From: JAYYZW01 sp965217605
GTDB lineage: Bacteria; Pseudomonadota; Gammaproteobacteria; Ga0077536
Direction of reading: 5' to 3'
Assembly (NCBI GenBank): GCA_965217605.1
Contig: CBDCJB010000012.1
Coordinates: 186,001 to 250,000 of the forward strand
Length of the DNA: 64,000 nt
Shown here: piece after piece, positions 33,506 through 41,860 of the stretch
Layout: the number at the start of each line of letters is the position of its first letter
Position numbering within the stretch: position 1 is the first letter of the stretch
Program-made: the position numbers and the translations under genes
The notes under the pieces: generated by a model
Seen by the model: the letters and a program-made list of their open reading frames with translations, nothing else
The model's database searches: none
What the model was told of the DNA's origin: nothing

Positions 33506-35022
33506 GCACGCGCCTCCTCTAAACCGGGAACTGCCAGTGCTTGGATGTCGGGATACAGTTCGTTCAGAGGTATCGAGCGGCCGTTGGACTGCACGATTCG
33601 GCAGTGATAGCGCTTGAGCCGCCGCGGCTCGGCAACGCCGCAGGAATGCGCAATGACACCCAGTTCGTAATGCATGTTTTTGGCATAACGATACACGCGC
33701 TCGGTCTTGTCGGTTGGATCGAGGCCGCGTTGCAGGCGTTTGTCATGCGTGGTGATGCCTGTGGGGCAGGTGTTTTTGTTGCACTGAAGTGCTTGAATGC
33801 AACCCAGTGCAAACATGAAGCCGCGCGCCGAGATCACGAAATTGGCGCCGGCGCAGAGCGCCCATGCGACCTCGGTCGGATTGATGAGCTTGCCACTGGC
33901 TACGATCTTGGTGCGGTCCCGCAGGCCGTACTGCTTGAGCAAATCCACGACCAACGGCAGGCTTTCGCGCAAGGGCAGGCCAACGTTGTCGATGAGGCTC
34001 ATGGGCGCCGCGCCGGTACCCCCATCACCACTGTCGACGGTAATGAAATCAGGCGCGCTCGCAAGCCCGCGCGCGTGCACCTCCAGAAAAAGTTTTTCCA
34101 ACCAGCCATAGGCGCCAACCACCGTTTTAAATCCTGTCGGTTTGCCGGTCACCCGCCGGATCCGCTCGATCATATCGAGCAGGTCGCTTTCGCTGTTGAT
34201 GTCGAGGTGGCGGTTGGGGCTGATCGACGACCCACCCTCCGGGATCCCGCGGATGGCAGCGATCTCCGCGGTCACCTTGCCGCCGGGCAGGATGCCGCCT
34301 TTCCCCGGTTTGGCGCCTTGGGACAGCTTGATTTCAAACATCCGGACCTGTTCGTGCGCGGCGATTTCACGGAGTTTGTCGTCGGACAGATTGCCGTCAG
34401 CATCGCGCACGCCGTATTTGGCCGTGCCCATCTGGAAGACGATATCGGCGCCACCTTCAAGATGATAAGGCGACAAACCGCCCTCGCCGGTATTCATCCA
34501 CACACCCGCTTTGCGCGCACCATTCGAAAGCGCCAGCACCGCGGGTCGCGATATCGCGCCGAAACTCATCCCGGATATGTTGAATACCGAATTGGTGGTA
34601 TAGGGCATCTCGCAGTCCGCGCCGATCGTCACGTCATTTGGTTGGGCCGCGTCTTCGTCGAGTGTCGGATAGGGGCAATTGACGAATATAACCGTACCGA
34701 CAGGCCGCAAATCCCGGGTCGATCCGAACGCGACGGTACTGTCTACCCCTTTCGCGGCCCGATAGACCCAGGAGCGCTCGGCGCGGTTGAATGGCATCTC
34801 TTCGCGGTCCATGGCAAAGAAATACTGGCGAAAGAATTCGCCAAGCTCCTCGAAGACGTAGCGTAAACGCCCGATAACGGGGTAGTTGCGGCGCACCGCC
34901 TGCTGCGTCTGTGTGACATCGATGATGTAGATGACGACGATCGCCAGCAAGCCTACACCGAGCAGAAAGATAAACAAGGCGGCTAAACCGTCGACGACGG
35001 TCATGAAGGTAGACGAATTCAT
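33502..35022 (-). CDS. FMN-binding glutamate synthase-family protein with membrane anchor
   Basis: A 506-residue protein resembling the synthase (GltB central) domain alone. An N-terminal membrane helix, LAALFIFLLGVGLLAIVVIY, anchors it. The FMN barrel is marked by SGMSFGAISRPAVLALS, TGEGGLSPYH, KLSQGAKPGKGGILPG, ITVDSGDGGTGAAP and ASGKLINPTEVA. The 3Fe-4S cysteine motif is CIQALQCNKNTCPTGI. It has no glutaminase domain, so glutamate synthase activity as such is unlikely; related proteins act as ferredoxin-like oxidoreductases of unknown substrate. GGAGGAAGCAA precedes ATG 35022. It is coupled to the downstream TPP enzyme. Confidence 0.9.
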   Translation of the reverse strand: MNSSTFMTVVDGLAALFIFLLGVGLLAIVVIYIIDVTQTQQAVRRNYPVIGRLRYVFEELGEFFRQYFFAMDREEMPFNRAERSWVYRAAKGVDSTVAFGSTRDLRPVGTVIFVNCPYPTLDEDAAQPNDVTIGADCEMPYTTNSVFNISGMSFGAISRPAVLALSNGARKAGVWMNTGEGGLSPYHLEGGADIVFQMGTAKYGVRDADGNLSDDKLREIAAHEQVRMFEIKLSQGAKPGKGGILPGGKVTAEIAAIRGIPEGGSSISPNRHLDINSESDLLDMIERIRRVTGKPTGFKTVVGAYGWLEKLFLEVHARGLASAPDFITVDSGDGGTGAAPMSLIDNVGLPLRESLPLVVDLLKQYGLRDRTKIVASGKLINPTEVAWALCAGANFVISARGFMFALGCIQALQCNKNTCPTGITTHDKRLQRGLDPTDKTERVYRYAKNMHYELGVIAHSCGVAEPRRLKRYHCRIVQSNGRSIPLNELYPDIQALAVPGLEEARA

Positions 35023-35055
35023 TTGCTTCCTCCGAAGCAGTACGGTGGTTTAATT

Positions 35056-35087
35056 CCCGGATTCCGCTTCGCTTCATCCAGGCTACG
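35056..35087. repeat. REP-like repeat 3
   Basis: CCCGGATTCCGCTTCGCTTC and the rest of the element, between hvfC and the FMN protein gene. It may separate their transcripts. Confidence 0.85.
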
Positions 35088-35103
35088 GGCCTGGGCTCAT
35101 TAT

Positions 35104-35874
35104 CTATTGACGAGTAACTGCCCGCGTCCCTAGTACGATGTCTTTGTCCAAAAACGTTTGAAGTATAGCTTTCCCCCCCTCGACCACGACAGCGGGATCC
35201 GGGTGCTCTAGCTCCGCCGCGATCAACTCGAGCAGGTTGCGTGCACACGTGCCGTCATCGCGCAGTATGAGTTCGAGCAGCCGCGCGGACACGGCATTCA
35301 ACTCCATGAAACCAATCGTGTCTTTGCGATCGCGGTAGACGACGAGATAAGTGGGTTCTTCGGGCGCCAGGCGTGGCTGCACGTCCGGGCTGAGCCGATG
35401 TACTGGAAACGTATAGGCCTGCGGCCGGATCACGGGATTAGGTACCGGGCAACCTTCGAGCAAATCAACATCATCGTCGACAGCGACGTCGTCGAGTTCG
35501 CGCGTGTCGAGAGACACTTCCACTTCCAGCCATTCGTAATGCGCGAGTTCTCGCATGAAGGGCGGATCGTCAGGGTCGTCGCGTTCATCGGCCAGATACT
35601 GGAGAAATTCCTGCGGCATCTTGGGGAACAGCGCGGTACGCGCTTGATGACGCGAGAAGTAGTCTCGAATCATGGCATGCCAACGGGTGTCGTCGGTGAG
35701 GCTGCGTAGCACCGGGAATCCATTCGACATGAAACCCTCGACATTCTTATAGAGCAGGTCCCGGTATATCTTCAGCCGCCGATCTTCGACGCCCGCAGGT
35801 CCGGGACATCGCGCCGGATCACGCATGTGCGCCGTGAATTGGTATTGCAGATCGATGAATTGCGGTCTAACCAT
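35104..35874 (-). CDS. hvfC: HvfC-type DUF2063 partner protein
   Basis: A 256-residue protein with an N-terminal DUF2063 domain: LQYQFTAHMRDPARCPGP, LKIYRDLLYKNVEGFMSNGF and PVLRSLTDDTRWHAMIRDYF. A second half follows from about residue 150. In MNIO RiPP systems this protein forms a complex with the DUF692 enzyme and presents the precursor peptide (established for related clusters). Its ATG (35874) overlaps the 3' end of hvfB by eight bases, so the two are coupled. A MNIO gene and an EGKCG-repeat precursor directly upstream make the assignment firm. Confidence 0.92.
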   Translation of the reverse strand: MVRPQFIDLQYQFTAHMRDPARCPGPAGVEDRRLKIYRDLLYKNVEGFMSNGFPVLRSLTDDTRWHAMIRDYFSRHQARTALFPKMPQEFLQYLADERDDPDDPPFMRELAHYEWLEVEVSLDTRELDDVAVDDDVDLLEGCPVPNPVIRPQAYTFPVHRLSPDVQPRLAPEEPTYLVVYRDRKDTIGFMELNAVSARLLELILRDDGTCARNLLELIAAELEHPDPAVVVEGGKAILQTFLDKDIVLGTRAVTRQ

Positions 35875-36724
35875 GGGTCACCGCGGACGTAGTCGACTGG
35901 CGCCCGGCCGCTTCCTGAAGTTGACCGATATGACCGATTTCCTCGATCAGCTCGCTCAGGGGTGGAATATTGAAATCGCGTTCCAGGAGCGTCGGAATCA
36001 CGCCGAAATGATCATAGGCTGCGTGCAACAGCTCCCACACCGGATCGATGACGTCCGCTCCGTGGGTATCGACGATCAGGTCTTCGGCTTCATTGAAATG
36101 GCCCGCGACGTGCGCATAGGCGATGCGTTCTGCAGGGAGTGTATGAAGAAATTCGATCGCGTCGTAGCGATGATTGGTGCTGTTGACATAGATGTTGTTC
36201 ACGTCCAGCAGCAGCTCGCAATCCGCACGCTCGAGCACCGCGTTGATGAATTCGATTTCAGTCATCTCCTGGCCTGGAGCGCAATAATACGAAACGTTCT
36301 CGACCGCGAGGCGGCGCCCCAGAATATCCTGGGTACGCTCGATCCGTTCGGAAACGTACGCGACAGCTTCCCCGGTAAACGGAATGGGCATCAGGTCATA
36401 GAGATGACCGTCGTCGGCACAATAGCTCAGGTGTTCGCTGTAGCAACGGATCTCGTGATCATCGAGAAATTGCTTGACGCGTTTAATGAAGGGTTCATCG
36501 AGGGGCGCGGGCCCGCCGATATTCAGTGACAGGCCGTGGCAAACGAACGCCGTGCGTTCCGTGAAACGTCGGAATCTTCGTCCGAGATGTCCGCCGACGT
36601 CGATCCAGTTTTCCGGCGCGACTTCGAGGAAATCGATGTCGCTGCCTTGATGGCCTTCCAGCGGGCGCATCAGCGCCCGCCGGAGACCTAGTCCTTTACC
36701 TTCTACAGCGAAGGTGCGAGACAC
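35867..36724 (-). CDS. hvfB: HvfB-type MNIO (DUF692) multinuclear iron oxidase
   Basis: A 285-residue TIM-barrel enzyme of the DUF692/UPF0276 family, which uses two or three iron ions and oxygen to convert cysteines of a precursor peptide; for HvfA-type substrates, to oxazolone-thioamide groups (family knowledge). Signature positions are visible: DFLEVAPENWIDVGG, CHGLSLNIGGPAPLD, CYSEHLSYCADDGHL, AVENVSYYCAPG, LLLDVNNIYVNSTNH, YAHVAGHFNEAED, VDTHGADVIDPVWELLHAAY and LLERDFNIPP. These supply the His, Asp, Glu and Asn metal ligands. The start is GTG 36724. Confidence 0.94.
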   Translation of the reverse strand: MSRTFAVEGKGLGLRRALMRPLEGHQGSDIDFLEVAPENWIDVGGHLGRRFRRFTERTAFVCHGLSLNIGGPAPLDEPFIKRVKQFLDDHEIRCYSEHLSYCADDGHLYDLMPIPFTGEAVAYVSERIERTQDILGRRLAVENVSYYCAPGQEMTEIEFINAVLERADCELLLDVNNIYVNSTNHRYDAIEFLHTLPAERIAYAHVAGHFNEAEDLIVDTHGADVIDPVWELLHAAYDHFGVIPTLLERDFNIPPLSELIEEIGHIGQLQEAAGRQSTTSAVTHG

Positions 36725-36758
36725 CGGTGCTGCTCAAGTCAAATTCAGCTCAGCCGCC

Positions 36759-37109
36759 TTATTTGCCTTCGCCACATTTGCCTTCGCCTTCTTTGGCCTT
36801 GCCTTCACCGCACTTCCCTTCGCCGCACTTACCTTCACCTTCTTTGGCGTCGCCTTCTTTGGCCTTGCCTTCGCCGCACTTCCCTTCGCCGCACTTGCCT
36901 TCGCCTTCTTTGGCGTCACCTTCTTTGGCCTTGCCTTCACCACACTTGCCTTCGCCGGCGTGGCTGCCCGCAACCATGTAGCCGCTCTCGAATCCAGTCG
37001 CTGTGAAAGGATTGTCCGCCGCGTTGACCAGCGGGGACGCCGCGAGGGTAACCGCGAAGGTCGTGCCGATCGCTGCAGCAATCGGTTTCAACTGAGTCTT
37101 CTTGCCCAT
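36759..37109 (-). CDS. hvfA: HvfA-type RiPP precursor with six EGKCG motifs
   Basis: A 116-residue secreted precursor peptide. ATG 37109, with AGGAG nine bases before, begins a signal peptide (MGKKTQLKPIAAAIGTTFAV to LVNA). A leader region follows, NPFTATGFESGYMVAGSHAG, as in known HvfA proteins. The core then has six Cys, each in EGKCGEGK, arranged 1-2-2-1 and separated by AKEGDAKE linkers. The DNA shows matching tandem repeats between about 36760 and 36950, so copy number may vary between strains. The predicted mature product binds copper after modification by HvfB/HvfC (family knowledge). Confidence 0.92.
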   Translation of the reverse strand: MGKKTQLKPIAAAIGTTFAVTLAASPLVNAADNPFTATGFESGYMVAGSHAGEGKCGEGKAKEGDAKEGEGKCGEGKCGEGKAKEGDAKEGEGKCGEGKCGEGKAKEGEGKCGEGK

Positions 37110-37131
37110 CAGATAATCTCCTAAAACATAG

Positions 37132-37163
37132 TGTCTAGACATGGTCTTCGCTTTATAGCGAAG
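37132..37163. promoter_or_regulatory. Two palindromes upstream of hvfA
   Basis: TGTCTAGACA (37132-37141) and CTTCGCT-N4-AGCGAAG (37146-37163) lie 23 to 54 bases before the hvfA start. The second encloses TATAA, so it could overlap the -10 element or form a leader hairpin. They are candidate operators; no regulator was identified. Confidence 0.35.
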
Positions 37164-37354
37164 TCGTTATCGGAATTCGCCCGGGGCGACTGCCTTCGCG
37201 GCCGCGGTGTGAGACACACTCCCAAAGCTCCCCAAGATAGACCGGGCAAATTCGCGTTAGTTTCCCTTCAACGCTGGGATTATTCCCGAGAAAGTACGTT
37301 CGCGGCAACGGCTAAACCGTTCAAAACGGCCCATCTTCCGGCGAAATCAGCGGA

Positions 37355-38866
37355 TCAGTCGGATCCGTCGCGGCGTGGGCGCATGTGCGGAAACAGCAGG
37401 ACGTCCCGGATTGACGGCGCATCGGTCATGAGCATCACGAGCCGGTCGATACCGAGGCCTTCGCCCCCCGCCGGCGGCATGCCGTATTCGAGCGCTCGGA
37501 TGTAGTCCTCATCGAAATGCATGGCCTCCGCGTCCCCATCGTCCTTCTGCTTGACCTGGGCACGAAAGCGCTCTGCCTGGTCATCGGGGTCATTCAACTC
37601 GGAAAATCCATTGGCGATCTCGCGTCCGGCAACGAATAATTCGAATCGATCGGTAAAGAACGGATCATCATCGTTGCGCCGCGAAAGCGGCGAGACTTCA
37701 ACCGGATACGCGGTGATAAAGATAGGTCCTTCGAGTTGCGATTCGACCGTTTTCTCGAAGACCTCGATCTGTAGTTTTCCGAGCCCGAACGACGATTCGA
37801 ACGGGATCTCCAAACGCGTGGCCAAGGCGCGGGCGCGTTCCAAATCCTCGAGATCGTCAGCGCTTATGCCGTCGTTATACGCAAGAATCGATTCCTTGAC
37901 CGTCACCCGCTTAAAGGGCGCGCCGAAATCATAATTCACCCCCTGGTATTCAAACCGGGGTTCGCCGAACAATTCGGTCGCGAGGCCGCGTAGCATGGTC
38001 TCGGTCAGGTCCATGACATCACCAAACGCGGCATAAGCCTCGTAAAATTCCAGCATGGTGAATTCCGGGTTGTGCTGTGTCGACAGGCCCTCGTTGCGAA
38101 AATTGCGGTTTATTTCAAAGACCTTTTCCATGCCGCCGACGAGCAGACGTTTGAGATAGAGCTCCGGTGCGACACGCAGGTACAGCGACATATCAAGGCT
38201 GTTGTGATGGGTGATAAAGGGCCGCGCCGTCGCGCCGCCCGGTGTGACCTGCATCATGGGCGTTTCGACTTCGAGGTAACCGCGTTCGGACAAGAAACGG
38301 CGGAGATAGTCGATGATGACCGTGCGCGTCCGAAACGTGGTCCGCGCTGCGTCGTTCATGATCAGATCGAGGTAACGTTGCCGATAACGCGCTTCGAGGT
38401 CCGTCAGACCGTGCCATTTTTCCGGCAGCGGACGCAGTGCCTTGGTGATCAAACAGAGGTCGTCGACCAGGATCGAAAGTTCCCCCTTTTGCGTCCGGAA
38501 CACGGTGCCGCGTGCGCCCACGATGTCGCCCAAATCCCACTTCTTGAACTCGCTGTAGACGCCTTCCGGTAAGGCATCGCTTTTGACGTAGAGCTGAATC
38601 TGGCCGCTCATGTCCTTGATATGCGCAAACGAGGCCTTGCCCATCACGCGCTGCGACATCATCCGCCCCGCCACAGTGACTTGAATTTGCTGCGCTTCGA
38701 GATCGTCTGCAGTGCCGTCGGCATAGCGATCCTGTAGATCGCCCGCCAGCGCATCCCGCCGAAAATCGTTGCGATAAGCCCGGCCGGTTTCGCGCAGTTG
38801 TTCGAGCTTGGCCCGGCGCTGCGCAACCAGCTGCGCTTCCGTTATGGACCTGTTCTTCTTTGGCAT
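37355..38866 (-). CDS. lysS: Lysyl-tRNA synthetase, class II
   Basis: A 503-residue synthetase charging tRNA-Lys. The N-terminal OB-fold anticodon-binding domain has VAGRMMSQRVMGKASFAHI and QLYVKSDAL. Class II motif 1 lies near RTRTVIIDYLRRFLSERGYL. Motif 2 is FEINRNFRNEGLSTQHNPEF and motif 3 GGEGLGIDRLVMLMTD. The order prfB-lysS is the usual gammaproteobacterial one; here a REP pair of about 75 bases lies between them. hvfA lies 245 bases downstream on the same strand. Confidence 0.97.
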   Translation of the reverse strand: MPKKNRSITEAQLVAQRRAKLEQLRETGRAYRNDFRRDALAGDLQDRYADGTADDLEAQQIQVTVAGRMMSQRVMGKASFAHIKDMSGQIQLYVKSDALPEGVYSEFKKWDLGDIVGARGTVFRTQKGELSILVDDLCLITKALRPLPEKWHGLTDLEARYRQRYLDLIMNDAARTTFRTRTVIIDYLRRFLSERGYLEVETPMMQVTPGGATARPFITHHNSLDMSLYLRVAPELYLKRLLVGGMEKVFEINRNFRNEGLSTQHNPEFTMLEFYEAYAAFGDVMDLTETMLRGLATELFGEPRFEYQGVNYDFGAPFKRVTVKESILAYNDGISADDLEDLERARALATRLEIPFESSFGLGKLQIEVFEKTVESQLEGPIFITAYPVEVSPLSRRNDDDPFFTDRFELFVAGREIANGFSELNDPDDQAERFRAQVKQKDDGDAEAMHFDEDYIRALEYGMPPAGGEGLGIDRLVMLMTDAPSIRDVLLFPHMRPRRDGSD

Positions 38867-38880
38867 GATGTTTAGGATAT

Positions 38881-38912
38881 CCCTGGATTCCGCTGCGCTC
38901 CATCCAGGCTAC
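38881..38912. repeat. REP-like repeat 4 (left arm of an inverted pair)
   Basis: CCCTGGATTCCGCTGCGCTC and the rest of the element; 14 bases separate it from an inverted copy at 38927-38957. Together they can form a stem of about 30 bp between prfB and lysS. Confidence 0.88.
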
Positions 38913-38926
38913 AGTCTGGCTCCGTC

Positions 38927-38957
38927 GTAGCCTGGATGGAGCGCAGCGGAATCCGGG
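38927..38957. repeat. REP-like repeat 5 (right arm of the inverted pair)
   Basis: GTAGCCTGGATGGAGCGCAG and the rest of the element, the inverted partner of the copy at 38881-38912, ending ten bases before the prfB stop region. Confidence 0.88.
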
Positions 38958-38967
38958 AACAATAGCT

Positions 38968-40063
38968 TTATAGCCCTTGTTTGAGACTCGCTTCTATGAA
39001 TGGATCCAACGCGCCGTCCAATACCGCCTGGGTGTTGCCGGTTTCGACATTGGTGCGTAAATCCTTGATGCGCGATTGGTCGAGGACATACGAGCGGATC
39101 TGGCTGCCCCAACCGATATCGGCCTTGCTGTCCTCGACCGCTCGTTGCTCCTCGGTGCGTTTGAGCATCTCCTGTTCGTACAGGCGGGCGCGCAGCAATT
39201 TCATTGCCTGTTCTTTGTTCTTATGCTGTGAGCGTTCGTTTTGACACTGCACGGCGATGCCGCTCGGCTCGTGCGTAATGCGTACGGCGGAATCCGTCTT
39301 GTTCACATGCTGCCCGCCGGCGCCGCTCGCACGGTAGGTATCGATGCGCAGATCCGCGGGATTGATGTCAATTTCGATGTCGTCGTCGATCTCCGGGGAC
39401 ACGAATACCGACGCAAACGACGTATGTCGTCGGTTACCGGAATCGAACGGTGACTTGCGCACCAGGCGGTGCACTCCGGTTTCGGTGCGCAGCCACCCAA
39501 AGGCGTAGTCACCGGTGAACTTCACCATCGCGCTCTTGACTCCGGCTACTTCGCCAGCTGAGATCTCGATGAGTTCGGTCTTGAAGTCGCGATTTTCGCC
39601 CCAACGCAGATACATTCTGAGCAGCATATCCGCCCAATCCTGCGCTTCCGCGCCGCCGGCTCCCGCTTGAATGTCCACAAAGGCATTAGCCGAATCCATG
39701 TCGCCGGAAAACATGCCGCGAAACTCGAGTTCGGCAAGCTGTTGTTCCGCGACCTCGAGTTCTCGTCCGACATCGGCCGCGGTTTCGGCATCTTCTTCAG
39801 CGTCGGCGAGTTCGAGCAATTCGTGAGCGTCATCGACGCCCGTCGCCAGGTCTTTGATCGCACCTACGACGCGCTCTAACGACGCACGTTCGCGTCCCAG
39901 GGCTTGCGCACGCTCGGGATCGTTCCAGATATCCGGTGCTTGCAGGGCCTGTTCGACTTCTACCAGGCGCGCCTCTTTGGCCACGCAGTCAAAGGTACCC
40001 CCGTAAGGCATCGATTCGTTGCTGAAGGTCCTTTATGGTCGCGTAGGCGGCGTTGAGTTCCAT
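38968..40063 (-). CDS. prfB: Peptide chain release factor 2 (programmed +1 frameshift)
   Basis: Terminates translation at UGA and UAA. Translation starts at ATG 40063 (MELNAAYATIKDLQQRIDAL, then RGYL) and meets an in-frame TGA at 39989-39991. The CTTTGAC slip site, with a Shine-Dalgarno-like CGGGGG just before, moves ribosomes +1 so that reading goes on as DCVAKEARLVEVEQ. The total is about 364 residues, the normal RF2 length. Codon-recognition SPF is in VRKSPFDSGNRRH and the GGQ hydrolysis loop in ASGAGGQHVNKTDSAVRI. It is autoregulated by RF2 supply. Confidence 0.97.
39988..40003 (-). promoter_or_regulatory. prfB programmed frameshift site
   Basis: On the minus strand the site reads CGGGGGTACCTTTGAC. 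It has the internal Shine-Dalgarno-like run, the CTT slippery codon and the TGA-C stop context, in the same spacing as in other RF2 genes. Confidence 0.95.
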
Positions 40064-40126
40064 GCTGCGGTCCGGCTTGAGAGTCTACGTAAGCTGAACG
40101 GAATTGTGACACGGCCGCGCTCTTCT

Positions 40127-41860
40127 TCAAATCATCTCGGCGTAATCGATGATGAGTTGCAGTGTGTCGAGACCTCGATAGTGATTGACGTCGAGCTTGT
40201 ATACCACGGCGATCTCGTCCGCCTGCATATACCAGCGTTCGGCCGCCGCCCCGAAGGCGATCGCGGCGATCACTTCGCCGCTCGATGGCGCCACCAATAC
40301 CAGCTTTGCATGGCTGCCGCCGACAACGCGACGATCCTCGATACGAAACTGTCCGGCAAAACGCGGTTCGGGAAATCCCTGTCCCCAGGGCATCACGGTG
40401 GCAAGCTCGCGGGCAAGATCGAGCGTGAACTCGCCGGCCTGCAGTTCACCATCCGTCGCGATCACCCGGTCGAGCGCGTTTGCCTCGAGACGTAAACCGG
40501 CTTCGGCGATAAATGCGCGCTGAAATCGATCGAATGCGTCGCGTTCCAAGGTCAGGCCGGCCGCCATCGCGTGGCCTCCGAAGCGCGACAACAAACCCGG
40601 ATTACCGGTCGCCACGGCATCCAATGTGTCGCGGATATGCAGCCCGGGTATCGAGCGCGCCGATCCCTTTATCGTCGTGTCGTCGACCGGTGCAAACGCG
40701 ATGGCGGGCCGATGAAAACGATCCTTGATCCGGGACGCAACAATGCCGACGACACCCTGGTGCCAGTCATCCTGAAAGATGCAGAAAGCCGCGGGATATT
40801 CGTCGCCGATCGTCGACACGATGCTCTGTTCGATCGATGCGAAGGCCTGATCGCGCATGTTGTCTTCAACTTCTCGCCGTTCTCGATTCAACCGATTGAG
40901 TTCATCGGCAATCGCCGCACAGCGATGCGCGTCTTCGCTGATCAAGCATTCGATACCGACCGACATATCGGCCATGCGCCCGGCCGCATTCAGTCGCGGA
41001 CCAAGTGCAAAACCAAGATCACTCGTGGTCATGCGTTCGCGGTTCCGTCCTGCCGCGTCGATCAATGCCGAGATACCGGGCTGGCATCGTCCAGCGCGGA
41101 TCCGTGCGAGGCCCTGCGCGACTAGGCGGCGGTTATTCTGATCGAGGGGCACGACGTCGGCGACCGTGCCGAGCGCGACGAGATCTAGAAAGTTCGCGAG
41201 ATTGGGCTCGGCCAGGCCGCGTCGACCAAACCAACCGGAATCGCGTAAGCGGGTCCGCAAGGCGGTCATGACGTAGAAGATCACGCCGACGCCGGCCAGA
41301 CATTTGCTCGCGAACTTCTCGCCGGGCAGATTGGGATTTACGATCGCATCGGCCTGCGGGAGAACCGCACCGGGAAGATGGTGATCGGTGATCAGTACCC
41401 GTATGCCGCTTTGCTTCGCGCTCTGAACACCGTCGACGCTCGAGATACCGTTGTCGACGGTAATGATCAGCGCCGGCCGCTCCGCCGCGGCGAGCGCGAC
41501 GATTTCCGGCGTTAAACCGTAACCGTATTCGAAGCGGTTGGGCACGAGATACGCGGCGTCAGGCGCACCCATCGCTTCCAGCGCACGCAGCGCAACGGCG
41601 GTGCTGGTGGCGCCATCCGCATCGAAATCGCCAATGATGAGGATCCGTCCCCCGCTTTCCATGACGGATTCGATCAAGGCCGCGGCCGCGTCGATCGCGC
41701 CGAGCGAGTCCGCGGGGATCAAACCCTTGAGCGACGTGTCGAGCGCGTGGCCGTCGATCACACCCCGCGCGGCGAGGACGCGCTGCGTGACGCTGTGCAA
41801 TGCGTTTGGCAATGCATGATCAGGTGGATATCCGCGTTCGATAACGCGCGGTTTCAGCAT
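40127..41860 (-). CDS. recJ: Single-stranded-DNA-specific exonuclease RecJ
   Basis: A 577-residue 5'-3' exonuclease for recombination and mismatch repair. DHH-family motifs are IIGDFDADGATSTAVAL (motif I), LIITVDNGISS (II), ITDHHLPG (III, DHH) and VALGTVADVVPLD (IV). A DHHA1 domain follows (SRFGGHAMAAGLTLERD), then a C-terminal OB fold. The ATG overlaps the stop of the upstream gene (TAATG), so they are coupled. prfB and lysS follow on the same strand. Confidence 0.96.
   Translation of the reverse strand: MLKPRVIERGYPPDHALPNALHSVTQRVLAARGVIDGHALDTSLKGLIPADSLGAIDAAAALIESVMESGGRILIIGDFDADGATSTAVALRALEAMGAPDAAYLVPNRFEYGYGLTPEIVALAAAERPALIITVDNGISSVDGVQSAKQSGIRVLITDHHLPGAVLPQADAIVNPNLPGEKFASKCLAGVGVIFYVMTALRTRLRDSGWFGRRGLAEPNLANFLDLVALGTVADVVPLDQNNRRLVAQGLARIRAGRCQPGISALIDAAGRNRERMTTSDLGFALGPRLNAAGRMADMSVGIECLISEDAHRCAAIADELNRLNRERREVEDNMRDQAFASIEQSIVSTIGDEYPAAFCIFQDDWHQGVVGIVASRIKDRFHRPAIAFAPVDDTTIKGSARSIPGLHIRDTLDAVATGNPGLLSRFGGHAMAAGLTLERDAFDRFQRAFIAEAGLRLEANALDRVIATDGELQAGEFTLDLARELATVMPWGQGFPEPRFAGQFRIEDRRVVGGSHAKLVLVAPSSGEVIAAIAFGAAAERWYMQADEIAVVYKLDVNHYRGLDTLQLIIDYAEMI

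Noticed and set aside
33541..34866. Long open frame (441 codons) on the plus strand
   Set aside because: It lies antisense to the FMN glutamate-synthase-like gene, whose motifs are clear. The product is rich in Arg, His and Ala with no family pattern, as expected from high third-position GC.
36760..36950. Direct repeats resembling a CRISPR-like array
   Set aside because: The repeats are coding units of HvfA, have no unique spacers and no cas genes nearby.
36714..37124. Phe/Ala/Leu-rich repeat protein on the plus strand
   Set aside because: Mirror image of the hvfA repeats. The minus-strand frame has a signal peptide, binding site and hvfB/hvfC partners.
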